From Bacteroidales bacterium (lineage in GTDB: Bacteria; Bacteroidota; Bacteroidia; Bacteroidales; UBA932), in the NCBI GenBank assembly GCA_024398295.1, contig JAKSJL010000003.1, positions 1 to 62,771 of the forward strand: a DNA stretch of 62,771 nucleotides, read 5' to 3'. The notes below the pieces were generated by a model that made no database searches, had not been told where the DNA came from, and saw nothing but the letters and a program-made list of their open reading frames with translations. The translations under genes were made by a program, and so were the position numbers. Of this stretch, positions 51,762-59,836 are shown in pieces. The stretch's first letter is position 1. Every line of letters begins with the position of its first letter.

Positions 51762-53906
51762 ATGTCTAGACAGAAATCAAGCAGGGACTTGCGCAGGAGC
51801 TTGCGCAATGCAGGAAACAAGAACCGTAAGGCTCAGAGGGACCTCCCTCGTCTTACTGGTAAGGTGCTCATGTCACGCGAAGGACATATCTTCGTGAGGG
51901 TTGAGGGCGATCCTGACGATATCTATGTAAAGTCAGGGAAGACCAAGAATGCCCTTCACGGCGATACCGTGCTTGTGGCATTGACCAAGGAGAAGATAGG
52001 AAACAAGAGCCGCGAGGGCGAGGTGCTGAGCATCATCGAGCGCTCGGCGAAGCCATTCGTGGGCGTCCTTCACTTCGTGGGTAGTCAGGCCTGGCTTCTC
52101 ATGCAGTCGAAGACCATGCCTTACGACATCGAGCTTGACCAGCAGCAGGCCTTGCAGATGGGTGGCAAGACAGGCATGAAGGCCGCAGTCGTGGTGGACA
52201 GGTTCGAGAAGTTCGACATGTCTCCTAAGGGACATGTGGTGGATGTGCTCGGCATGCCTGGTGAGAATGACACCGAGATGCATGCCATCCTCTCTGAGTT
52301 TGGCCTGCCATATAGGTTCGAGCCTGAGGTGGAGAATGCCGCTGACAAGATTTCTGAGGAGATCACGAAGAAGGACCTGAAGGGAAGAAAGGACTTCAGG
52401 GATACATTGACCTTCACCATCGACCCATTCGATGCGAAGGATTTCGATGATGCGCTCTCCTTCAGGCCGCTTCCGAATGGAAACTACGAGGTGGGTGTGC
52501 ACATCGCGGATGTGTCATATTATGTGACGCCGGGGACCGCTGTGGACAAGGAAGCCCAGGAGCGCGGTACATCCGTGTACCTTGTGGACAGGACTGTGCC
52601 AATGCTTCCGGAGAAGCTCTGCAACAAGCTCTGCTCGCTGCGTCAGGATGAGGACAAGCTCACTTTCTCCACCGTCTTCGAGATTACTCCGCAGGCCAAG
52701 GTCGAGAGCCAGTGGATAGGCCGCACCGTCATCTGCTCGAACCGAAGGATGGACTATGAGCAGGCTCAGGCCGTCATCGATGCCGGCAAGGCAAATGATG
52801 ATGTGGAAGAGGCTATACTCAAGCTCAATGAGCTCGCTCTCATATTCAGGAAGAAGCGCTTCTCCGCAGGCGCGATGAGCTTTGACCGCCCAGAGATGAA
52901 GGTCATCTGCGACGAGAAGGGAAAGCCTATCGATGTGCGTCAGACCGAGTCCACGGAGTCTCACTGGCTCATCGAGGAGTTCATGCTCCTTGCAAACCGC
53001 ACTGTGGCCGAGTTCATTGCCACTGACGGAAAGATGAATGGCACCGCTTCGAAGAAGGCGAAGACCTTCGTATATCGTATCCATGACGAACCGAACATGG
53101 AGAAGGTGTCAAACCTTCGTGAGTATGCGGCAGGTTTCGGCTACCAGATGGCAGAGGCGGAAGGCGGCAAGAGCGTGGCTAAGGCCCTGAATGGCCTTCT
53201 CTCGTCTGCCAAGGACCGTCCTGAGTTCAGTGCGCTCCAGATCATGGCGCTCCGCTCAATGGCCAAGGCTAAGTACTCTACCGAGAACATTGGCCATTAT
53301 GGCCTGGCTTTCAGGTTCTATACCCATTTCACCTCGCCTATCCGCCGCTACCCTGATACCATGGTTCACCGTCTTTTGGCCATGTATCTTGATGGCGCAG
53401 ACTCGCAGAGCCGTGACTATTTTGAGCAGCAGTGCGTGCATGCTACGGAACGCGAGATACTCGCTGCGGAGGCGGAGCGCGCTTCCATCAAGTACAAGCT
53501 TGTGGAGTTCATGCAGGACAAGATAGGTCAGGAGTTTGATGGACATGTATCAGGCTGCACCGAATGGGGCATGTATGTCGAGGTCGAGCCTACGAAGATC
53601 GAGGGCATGGTGCCGCTCAGGACCATCAAGCAGGACTTCTTCGATTTCGATGAGGCTCATTGCAGACTCATTGGACGCCGTACCGGAAAGGTGTTCAATC
53701 TCGGCGATCCTGTGCGTATCAGGGTTAAGTCTACCAGCCTTGAGCAGAAGCTTCTCGATTACGAACTTGTCGAGACTGCCCAGGAGGCTATGCCAGAGCC
53801 TCAGGCTGATATGAAGTATTCAAGCCGCAAGGCTATGGTTAAGGAGGCTATAAGGAAATCAAAGAAGATAGCCGAAGCAAAGAATTCACGAAAAAAAAGA
53901 AAATAG
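51762..53906 (+). CDS. rnr: Ribonuclease R
   Basis: A 714-residue 3'-5' exoribonuclease. Order: basic N terminus, cold-shock domains (GHIFVRVEGDPDDIYVKSG; SKTMPYDIEL), the RNB catalytic domain with the Asp cluster DPFDAKDFDDAL near residue 225, HFTSPIRRYPDTMVHRLL late in RNB, and an S1 domain (FDGHVSGCTEWGMYVEVE). A Lys/Arg-rich tail (MVKEAIRKSKKIAEAKNSRKKRK) ends the protein. It degrades structured RNA and works with SmpB/tmRNA in trans-translation; smpB is also in this window, but far away. Confidence 0.97.
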   Translation: MSRQKSSRDLRRSLRNAGNKNRKAQRDLPRLTGKVLMSREGHIFVRVEGDPDDIYVKSGKTKNALHGDTVLVALTKEKIGNKSREGEVLSIIERSAKPFVGVLHFVGSQAWLLMQSKTMPYDIELDQQQALQMGGKTGMKAAVVVDRFEKFDMSPKGHVVDVLGMPGENDTEMHAILSEFGLPYRFEPEVENAADKISEEITKKDLKGRKDFRDTLTFTIDPFDAKDFDDALSFRPLPNGNYEVGVHIADVSYYVTPGTAVDKEAQERGTSVYLVDRTVPMLPEKLCNKLCSLRQDEDKLTFSTVFEITPQAKVESQWIGRTVICSNRRMDYEQAQAVIDAGKANDDVEEAILKLNELALIFRKKRFSAGAMSFDRPEMKVICDEKGKPIDVRQTESTESHWLIEEFMLLANRTVAEFIATDGKMNGTASKKAKTFVYRIHDEPNMEKVSNLREYAAGFGYQMAEAEGGKSVAKALNGLLSSAKDRPEFSALQIMALRSMAKAKYSTENIGHYGLAFRFYTHFTSPIRRYPDTMVHRLLAMYLDGADSQSRDYFEQQCVHATEREILAAEAERASIKYKLVEFMQDKIGQEFDGHVSGCTEWGMYVEVEPTKIEGMVPLRTIKQDFFDFDEAHCRLIGRRTGKVFNLGDPVRIRVKSTSLEQKLLDYELVETAQEAMPEPQADMKYSSRKAMVKEAIRKSKKIAEAKNSRKKRK

Positions 53907-53909
53907 ACT

Positions 53910-55457
53910 ATGAAAAGAGTATTTATCACATCCCTCATTGCCCTTGCTGTGGCTTTTTCTGTCAGCGCTCAGGACAAGGTGGTAAAGAAGGTCCTCGAGC
54001 TCGGAAAGGAGGATAACAGGACCATGGAGCACGCTGACTTCCTCGCGAACAGGATCGGCGGACGCGTAGTGGGTTCGCATGCACTTCAGGACGCAGAAGC
54101 CTGGGTGGCTGAGCAGTTCAAGTCCTGGGGACTGGAGGTCATGATCCAGGAAGTGGGCGAGATCCCTGTGGGATTCACCCGTGGGCATTGGACTGGAAGG
54201 ATGATAGGCGAGGGCGGTGAGATGCACCTGCATTTCGCGACTCCTTCATACACGGCAGGCACCAAGGGACCTCAGAAGGGACGCGTGTTCATGGAGCCTC
54301 GCACTCGCGCTGAGTTTGAGAGGATGAAGGGCGTGCTCAAGGGCTCATGGGTACTCATAGGTGGCACTTCAAATGGCTTCCCTACGGACTGGAGCGCCCA
54401 GGGCGACTCTATCCGTCGCGAGAAGATTGCGAAGAATGAGGAAATTACGAAAAGGAACAATGAGTTGATGAGATGGGTGCTGGCGCACCCTGGCGAGGAG
54501 AAGGAGTTTGAGGAGCTCGACGAGACTCCGTGCCTATTCTACCGCGAGATGGTGGATGCTGGCGTACTCGGATTCATCCAGTCTTCGGGTCTTCCTATCC
54601 AGGCACATTATGACAGGAAGGGCTGCTATAACATCACCATGGAGAACCTTCCTACCGTGTGCGAGATCAAGCTCGACAGGGAGCAGTACGATATCATTGC
54701 CCAGAAGGTGAAGGATAAGAGAGACATTCAGCTGGAGTTTGACATCAGGAACTATTTCTTCCGCGGGCCTGTGAAGTATCACAATGTCATCGGTATCATC
54801 CGTGGTGCCAAGTATCCTAAGGAGTATGTGCTTCTCGGTGGGCATCTGGATGCCTATGATTCAGCTACAGGTGCCGTGGATGATGGACATGGCGTCGCAG
54901 TGACCATGGAGGCAGCCCGCCTTCTCGCTGCCGCTGGCGCCAAGCCTGCCCGCACCATGATGTTCTGCGTGTGGACTGGTGAGGAGTATGGTCTTCTCGG
55001 CTCGAAGTACTTCGTGGAGAACAAGACTGTGCCTTACGAGAAGATCGCCAATTACTTCAATAGAGATGGTGGTCCTCTTGCATCAGTGGGTATCGATGTG
55101 CCTTCGGCAATGTATCAGGACTTCGTGAAGATTTGCAAGCCTCTTGAGAATTATGACGAGAGCATGCCGTTCTCTGTCACCGAGCGCAAGGGCGAGCCTC
55201 GCCCACGCCCTAAGTCTGCCGGTGGTTCTGATCATGCCTATTTCGCGATGAACGGCGTGCCAACTATCTCGTTCGCCGAAAGAGATGTAAAGGGTTATAA
55301 CTTCAACTATCGTGACATCTGGCATACCGACCAGGATCTCTACTATCGTCTTTATCCTGACTATATCGAGTACTCAGCAGTCGTGGAGGCCGTCACCGCC
55401 TATGGCGTGGCGAACCTTGACCACCTTCTGAGCCGAGAAGGGCTGTATAAGGAGTAA
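53910..55457 (+). CDS. Secreted M28-family metallopeptidase
   Basis: A 515-residue exported peptidase (signal MKRVFITSLIALAVAFSVSAQ). The two-zinc site is complete: GGHLDAYDSATGAVDDGHG (His and bridging Asp), WTGEEYGLLGSKYF (catalytic Glu and ligand Glu), NRDGGPL (Asp) and GGSDHAYF (His). A PA-like insertion lies between residues about 95 and 260. It resembles carboxypeptidase-Q-type aminopeptidases. The gene follows rnr by 3 bases and ends the long plus-strand run. A relic-derived hairpin at 55511-55541 may terminate it. Confidence 0.92.
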   Translation: MKRVFITSLIALAVAFSVSAQDKVVKKVLELGKEDNRTMEHADFLANRIGGRVVGSHALQDAEAWVAEQFKSWGLEVMIQEVGEIPVGFTRGHWTGRMIGEGGEMHLHFATPSYTAGTKGPQKGRVFMEPRTRAEFERMKGVLKGSWVLIGGTSNGFPTDWSAQGDSIRREKIAKNEEITKRNNELMRWVLAHPGEEKEFEELDETPCLFYREMVDAGVLGFIQSSGLPIQAHYDRKGCYNITMENLPTVCEIKLDREQYDIIAQKVKDKRDIQLEFDIRNYFFRGPVKYHNVIGIIRGAKYPKEYVLLGGHLDAYDSATGAVDDGHGVAVTMEAARLLAAAGAKPARTMMFCVWTGEEYGLLGSKYFVENKTVPYEKIANYFNRDGGPLASVGIDVPSAMYQDFVKICKPLENYDESMPFSVTERKGEPRPRPKSAGGSDHAYFAMNGVPTISFAERDVKGYNFNYRDIWHTDQDLYYRLYPDYIEYSAVVEAVTAYGVANLDHLLSREGLYKE

Positions 55458-55615
55458 GCAGTACTGCCTTTAGAGGAGAAATACTTAGGTCGTTGTTGCA
55501 ACGAAGTTTTGTGGATATGCCCATTATCAAAGCATATCCACTTATTATTTGTGTATTGAGAAGTTTATGGAATGAGGTGCTTACATCATTATCATATTGT
55601 TCGTTGTATTAGTAT
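55458..55615 (-). pseudogene. Decayed fragment of an AraC-family regulator gene
   Basis: Read on the minus strand, this stretch encodes about 50 residues that line up with the middle of the intact AraC protein encoded at 58494-59378. The clearest block is SGYALIMGISTK (intact copy SGYAQIMGISTK), preceded by STSFHKLLNTQI and followed by LSISPLKAVL (intact LGIPPQRAVV). About 27 of 34 bases match around 55511-55544. The N-terminal cupin domain and the second helix-turn-helix are missing, a stop codon lies just upstream, and the frame runs into the M28 gene. It is a remnant, not a gene. Confidence 0.72.
55511..55541 (+). repeat. Inverted repeat, possible terminator of the M28 gene
   Basis: GTGGATATGC (55511-55520) and GCATATCCAC (55532-55541) form perfect 10-bp arms with an 11-base loop, followed by a modest T-rich stretch. 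The repeat comes from the coding sequence of the araC relic, where the same arms occur in the intact gene, and may now serve as a weak terminator. Confidence 0.6.
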
Positions 55616-55637
55616 AAACATGTATACACACTGGAAA

Positions 55638-55681
55638 ATTTATTATCTATTTATGGCCAGGGTCGCATACAGATAATAAAT
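55638..55681 (+). promoter_or_regulatory. Palindrome upstream of the lipase operon, candidate AraC operator
   Basis: ATTTATTATCT (55638-55648) and AGATAATAAAT (55671-55681) are perfect 11-bp inverted arms 22 bases apart. The left arm plus flank, ATTTATTATCTATTT, recurs exactly in the palindrome upstream of the intact araC gene (59397-59411). It lies about 50 bases before the lipase -7 box. The rest of the gap up to 55814 shows no gene. Confidence 0.6.
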
Positions 55682-55729
55682 AGTTGCTTATGTGTAATTT
55701 GTTCTATGCTGTTTTTGTGGATAATCAGC

Positions 55730-55737
55730 TATATTTG
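55730..55737 (+). promoter_or_regulatory. -7 element for the lipase operon
   Basis: TATATTTG lies 77 bases before the ATG at 55815. TTTG words upstream are at wrong distances (12 or 28 bases), which fits a promoter that depends on an activator. Confidence 0.5.
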
Positions 55738-55814
55738 TTTGCGATGAATGCTCTGTATGCGTTTTCTAGACCATTCTATGGTAGGCGGTGAAGTTAAGTA
55801 AACAATAGAATAAA

Positions 55815-57065
55815 ATGAGCAAGTACTTTTTACCAGTTATCTTTATGTGCGCGCTAACTGTATGTGTCAATGCGCAGAATCCCACTCATGTTTATTGGCT
55901 CCATGGATTAAATGACAATTGGATGTTTTGGGATAAATACCAGAAAACCATTACACCGCTATACTGGGATAACCAACAATATGACAGCAATGATAGTGCA
56001 TACATTACAGCTAGTGCCATTTCTAATAGGATGGCCTCGCCTGCGATTCTTGTCGGACATAGTGCAGGAGGTGTTATTGCAAGAGAAGTTGCAGAGGTTG
56101 ACCAAGGAGCAAATACTATCAAGGGAATCATTACATTTGGAACACCAAACTCAGGCGCTGGAATAGTTCGATCTGTGTTGAATCATGATTACTATAACGT
56201 AATTGACAGAGCCGGTGAAAAAGTCGCCTCTGCAATTAATGGTACGCTGTCAACTATTAGTATATTACCATTTCCGGCCATTGTCAGCATTGTGCTATAT
56301 TTGCAGAATTCGCTCGCGGTTGGCGGCCTAGAAATGTTGGGCCTAGAAATGTGTAAAGATATTGCAGATTCATATGTTAATGAGAACTATTTGAGTTGTC
56401 AACTCTTTCGCGATTTGAGCCCAGATTCAAATACGATTAACTCACTGCCTCAGATTAATCAAACTATTCCTATCATTAATTACTATGGAGAGGAAGATAC
56501 ATGGCCATTGATAAGACTGCTAGGCTCCTTAAGTCACTCAAATGATATTAGGACACAGCATTTCAGTAGTAACGTAACATATGATGATGCCTTTCTTGGT
56601 TATATGAGGACGGCCGAAAGCGTCTGTAATGGTTTTATCGCCGGCCATGCAGCTATTTCAGCTGCATTAGGTGTGATTTCTTTCTACAATCCGTCATTCC
56701 TACCAGCATCTGTAATGTCTGCCTATGCTGTTACCCAGTGGAACTCACTTAAACGGTATATTGACTATGATATGCATAACGATTACTCAGAACTCATAGG
56801 AGCATATCATTATGTGGTCAAAGAAGAAACTACTGGCTGGTGGCTATGGAGGCGTGTTACATACACAACGGTGAAAGTATATGAGGGACATGATGGACTT
56901 GTGGCAAAGAAACAATCGATGATGGACACTTCTTCTGGGAATGTTATTAACATATCGCTCCCCGGAGTCAACCATATGGAGATGAATGGTCACCCTTTGG
57001 CTAAAGTCGCAATAATACAATCTTTGAATGGTTTAGTAGATAGCAGAATAAACATGAACAATTAG
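55815..57065 (+). CDS. Secreted alpha/beta hydrolase, lipase-like
   Basis: A 416-residue protein with a signal peptide (MSKYFLPVIFMCALTVCVNAQ). The hydrolase fold shows an oxyanion-region WLHGLND near residue 28, the nucleophile elbow GHSAGG (Ser 83) and, near the C terminus, EGHDGLV (acid) and GVNHMEM (His). This is a full catalytic triad. The PGAP1/lipase-2 kind of core suggests an esterase or lipase; the substrate is unknown. The gene is clearly richer in A+T than its left neighbours and uses different codons, which suggests acquisition. It leads an operon with two lipoprotein genes. Confidence 0.82.
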   Translation: MSKYFLPVIFMCALTVCVNAQNPTHVYWLHGLNDNWMFWDKYQKTITPLYWDNQQYDSNDSAYITASAISNRMASPAILVGHSAGGVIAREVAEVDQGANTIKGIITFGTPNSGAGIVRSVLNHDYYNVIDRAGEKVASAINGTLSTISILPFPAIVSIVLYLQNSLAVGGLEMLGLEMCKDIADSYVNENYLSCQLFRDLSPDSNTINSLPQINQTIPIINYYGEEDTWPLIRLLGSLSHSNDIRTQHFSSNVTYDDAFLGYMRTAESVCNGFIAGHAAISAALGVISFYNPSFLPASVMSAYAVTQWNSLKRYIDYDMHNDYSELIGAYHYVVKEETTGWWLWRRVTYTTVKVYEGHDGLVAKKQSMMDTSSGNVINISLPGVNHMEMNGHPLAKVAIIQSLNGLVDSRINMNN

Positions 57066-57075
57066 AAGATAAATT

Positions 57076-58086
57076 ATGAAAACATATCTGAATGTCGCAA
57101 TCATAAGTCTCAGCCTTAGCGTACTGTTTTCCTGCAACAGGGCAGAGAATAGAGTGGAAAATCCTGATAATAACGACTTAGAATCAAGAGAAATAGCAAT
57201 TATTCAGAGCCAAAAGTATAGGCATTTGAGCCGGAGTAGAAGAATTATACCTTCAAAAGATAATGAATTTCTCTCTGACGACATAACTTCATCGATGATG
57301 TCTTCATCTAGATATAAGAATAATTGGACAAAGAGTGGTAGCGATAGCGAGGATGAGTACGATTCTTCTGAAGAGATACCTATTGATGAGGAAGTGTATG
57401 AGAATCTTGTTATTTACTACGATGGTGGCATAGAGTTCACTCAGGAAACAGTTTTAGATACTACATCGAATCCAATTCTAGCCGTATATGACTACCCGCT
57501 TGATTTGTCTCACTATGTCTCGAGGGTTGAGATTGTGGACGGAATCTGTTGCAGCTATAGCAGAGACGGTGAACTCCTTTACGAAGGACCGACGAATGTG
57601 CCAGATATGCATGAACTCATACTAGAAATGGAAGCGTATTCGGAAGGACTATATGAGGAGGAGGAAGGAGATACGAGAAGCGCTCCACTAAAGGGTAGGG
57701 ATAGACTGGAAAACATCCTTTCGAGGCAACTTCGTGGTTTGTCAAAGGCAGACTACCTGATAACAGAGACACACGAAGGTATTGAGGTGTCGATTAAGGT
57801 TGGAGATTCCATGGAGACAAATGCACTATATGATGATGGTTCATTATCTGTCACTAAGATGGACTTGATTGTTGGTGGGCAACTTGTGGAGCGTCAGGTT
57901 TTTGGGTATGACAATAATTCGATGATGCAAGCGATAACAGGAGATAAGTTACTGAAACATAATCCTAGCGTGATGAAGACTATGAAAATTGGCATTTTTG
58001 CAGATGGGAGCCCTTGCATGATCGAAGATACGAGAGTTTATTCAGAAAATAGAATGACATACATACCAAGAAAAATGAGAAAATGA
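57076..58086 (+). CDS. Lipoprotein of unknown function
   Basis: A 336-residue lipoprotein (signal ending SVLFSC, Cys 20) starting 10 bases after the lipase gene. Residues about 25-110 are low-complexity and charged, rich in Ser, Asp and Glu (KSGSDSEDEYDSSEEIPIDEE). The C-terminal 220 residues look folded and end in a beta-rich part (KMDLIVGGQLVERQVFGYDN; MKIGIFADGSPCMIEDTRV). I recognise no domain. Its stop overlaps the next start in ATGA. A partner or surface anchor for the lipase is possible from context only. Confidence 0.7.
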   Translation: MKTYLNVAIISLSLSVLFSCNRAENRVENPDNNDLESREIAIIQSQKYRHLSRSRRIIPSKDNEFLSDDITSSMMSSSRYKNNWTKSGSDSEDEYDSSEEIPIDEEVYENLVIYYDGGIEFTQETVLDTTSNPILAVYDYPLDLSHYVSRVEIVDGICCSYSRDGELLYEGPTNVPDMHELILEMEAYSEGLYEEEEGDTRSAPLKGRDRLENILSRQLRGLSKADYLITETHEGIEVSIKVGDSMETNALYDDGSLSVTKMDLIVGGQLVERQVFGYDNNSMMQAITGDKLLKHNPSVMKTMKIGIFADGSPCMIEDTRVYSENRMTYIPRKMRK

Positions 58087-58490
58087 AAAGATTGGCTTTG
58101 CTCTTGATACTATTTGTTGCGGTGACGGGATGCGACTTTTTGAAAGCGCTAAACGATGAAATACACACCTTTGTGATACCGCTTTATGACTATCCTGAAA
58201 TCATAGATGCACCTCCTGAAGGAGGTTTTGTTAATCTGTGCTTTCGCACAAATGCAAGGGATCTTGATATGTACCCGTTACGTGATACTACTCTAGCTGA
58301 ATACTGTACTATGGCGAAGGAAGTCAATGGAAATGTGTATAGTTTCACTTTTTCTTTAGACGAAAACGAAACAGAGGAAGAGCGAATGCAATGTTTAGTG
58401 GTCTGCTATACGAAATTCTCTGGCTTTTTTTGGGATAAAAGGTATACGATAAGACAATTAGGTCGTGGTCTCTCCAGTCGAAGAGATTGA
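58083..58490 (+). CDS. Small BACON-like lipoprotein
   Basis: A 135-residue lipoprotein (signal ending AVTGC, Cys 17). The mature part has the strand order and key features of a single BACON-like beta domain: PPEGGFVNLCFRTNA near the start and a closing YTIRQLG, comparable with the usual V-x-I-x-Q-x-G ending. It is coupled to the preceding gene by ATGA and ends 3 bases before the convergent araC gene. Its role is unknown. Confidence 0.65.
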   Translation: MKRLALLLILFVAVTGCDFLKALNDEIHTFVIPLYDYPEIIDAPPEGGFVNLCFRTNARDLDMYPLRDTTLAEYCTMAKEVNGNVYSFTFSLDENETEEERMQCLVVCYTKFSGFFWDKRYTIRQLGRGLSSRRD

Positions 58491-58493
58491 CCT

Positions 58494-59378
58494 TCAAAGT
58501 TTGCCTGCCTGCTTTGCCTTTCTGTACTCTGCTGGAGTTTGTCCTGTCTCTTTTTTGAAGAATTTCTGGAAATGAGGCGCCGTTTTGAACCCCAGATGGA
58601 AACCTATCTCTTTAACGGAGAGGGATGTGTATTGCAGCATACGTTTGGCTTCATAGATGACTCTTCTTACTACTGCTCTTTGCGGTGGTATGCCTAAGTA
58701 GTCGATAGAGCTTAGTGTAAGTGTTTTAGTGGATATGCCCATAATTTGGGCGTATCCACTAATGGGTATGTGCTCAAGATAGTGTTGTTCTATTAGCTCT
58801 TTGAACTGTAGCCCATAGTTGTTGTTATTCTCAGTCAATACTAACGCTGAATCCCTATTTATGATATATAGAATGGATAATAGAAGACTACATAATATTT
58901 GATGTTTAGCCCCTTTATCTTCGTTTTGATGTTCGAGTGAAAATGCCTTCAGGATACTCTCCAATGCTGATTCCGATGATACATTGATGCATTTCGGCGA
59001 TGGGCCAAAGAGGTTATACTTGATGTATTTTTGTTGCCTGTTATCTAAGATTGAAAGGAATTGTTCTGTAAATGCAATTATATATCCCTTCATACTCTTC
59101 ACTTCTGTCGTATTGTGAACACAATGTGGTGGCAGTATAAATACGCATCCTGCATGAAGGGGTATAGATGCTCCGTCAATTTCATAAATGCCAGACCCAG
59201 ATGTGACGATATGAATGAAGAAATATGAGTGGGTATGTGGTTGAACAATAGCTCTACCGACTGTCATTGGTATTTCTCCAATCTCTTCGATTATTATCTG
59301 AGTGCCGGTGGGGAGATCCTCATTAATTGTAATATTGGGCACTTTCTTCTCGTAATCTTGTAACTGCATCTTTTCCAT
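58494..59378 (-). CDS. AraC-family transcriptional regulator
   Basis: A 294-residue regulator. The N-terminal half is a cupin (HTHSYFFIHIVTSGSGIYEIDG ... VFILPPHCVHNT) that would bind a small ligand. The C-terminal half has two helix-turn-helix units: FKELIEQHYLEHIPISGYAQIMGISTKTLT and SVKEIGFHLGFKTAPHFQKFFKKETGQTPAEYRK, the second being the AraC signature. It is A+T-rich like the lipase operon that converges on it. A -7 box sits 5 bases before the ATG, and a large palindrome covers the -33 region, so it is probably autoregulated and needs an activator. A second ATG (59369) is possible. Confidence 0.92.
   Translation of the reverse strand: MEKMQLQDYEKKVPNITINEDLPTGTQIIIEEIGEIPMTVGRAIVQPHTHSYFFIHIVTSGSGIYEIDGASIPLHAGCVFILPPHCVHNTTEVKSMKGYIIAFTEQFLSILDNRQQKYIKYNLFGPSPKCINVSSESALESILKAFSLEHQNEDKGAKHQILCSLLLSILYIINRDSALVLTENNNNYGLQFKELIEQHYLEHIPISGYAQIMGISTKTLTLSSIDYLGIPPQRAVVRRVIYEAKRMLQYTSLSVKEIGFHLGFKTAPHFQKFFKKETGQTPAEYRKAKQAGKL
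58726..58762 (+). repeat. Long inverted repeat inside the araC coding region
   Basis: Arms at 58726-58741 and 58747-58762 (16 bp with one G-T pair, 5-base loop) encode the first HTH residues ISGYAQIMGISTK. The araC relic retains a 10-bp version at 55511-55541. Confidence 0.75.
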
Positions 59379-59383
59379 AAATG

Positions 59384-59391
59384 CAAATATA
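59384..59391 (-). promoter_or_regulatory. -7 element for araC
   Basis: CAAATATA on the plus strand is TATATTTG on the minus strand, ending 5 bases before the araC ATG. There is no TTTG in the -33 region; the palindrome at 59394-59443 lies there instead. Confidence 0.6.
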
Positions 59392-59393
59392 GG

Positions 59394-59443
59394 ACGATTT
59401 ATTATCTATTTGTTACCTATGTAATAAATGGATAATAAATCGT
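59394..59443 (-). promoter_or_regulatory. Large palindrome upstream of araC, candidate operator
   Basis: Arms 59394-59411 and 59426-59443 match over 18 bp with one mismatch around a 14-base centre. It covers the -33 region of the araC promoter and also lies upstream of the divergent lipoprotein/lipase operon. It shares ATTTATTATCTATTT with the palindrome at 55638. Confidence 0.68.
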
Positions 59444-59521
59444 AATGAATGTATAAGATGCCCGGAGTTGTCGCATTGGTTTATTGGTTATATTCACTTG
59501 AATTATAAATGTTTTGTCTCT

Positions 59522-59836
59522 ATGAATACGAAATTTGCTATGCGTTTTGCTCAAGTGCTCATGCTTGGGCTCATGACATCCTGTGCGGTGATACAGGAAG
59601 AACCTGTTCCCGTGCAAGTCGAGAAACCATCGAGGGGTAGAGTCGTCAGGATCTCTAACCCATCGCGATTCCAGTCGTCGCCAGATATTACTCTCATAAA
59701 CAGCGTGGAGCGTAATACGGACGGGACCTATTGCCTGGCTATCGACAAAGATGAGGCGAAGGAGATAGGTATCCCTACCGAAATCTTTGAGAAGTATGTA
59801 AAGATTGTCGAACTCATGAACACGCACAGAAAATGA
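59522..59836 (+). CDS. Small lipoprotein of unknown function
   Basis: A 104-residue lipoprotein. The ATG at 59522 (or 59540, MRFAQVLML) gives a lipoprotein signal ending LMTSC. A longer in-frame start at 59468 would spoil the signal. The mature part is short and charged (VEKPSRGRVVRISNPSRFQSS; DKDEAKEIGIPTEIFEKYVKIVEL) with no domain I recognise. Its stop overlaps the start of the following large hydrolase gene in ATGA, so the two are made together. Confidence 0.68.
   Translation: MNTKFAMRFAQVLMLGLMTSCAVIQEEPVPVQVEKPSRGRVVRISNPSRFQSSPDITLINSVERNTDGTYCLAIDKDEAKEIGIPTEIFEKYVKIVELMNTHRK

Noticed and set aside
58726..58762. Inverted repeat in araC as a regulator binding site
   Set aside because: It lies within the sequence encoding the conserved first helix-turn-helix, and the copy at 55511-55541 is explained by homology of the relic, so an operator role is not needed.
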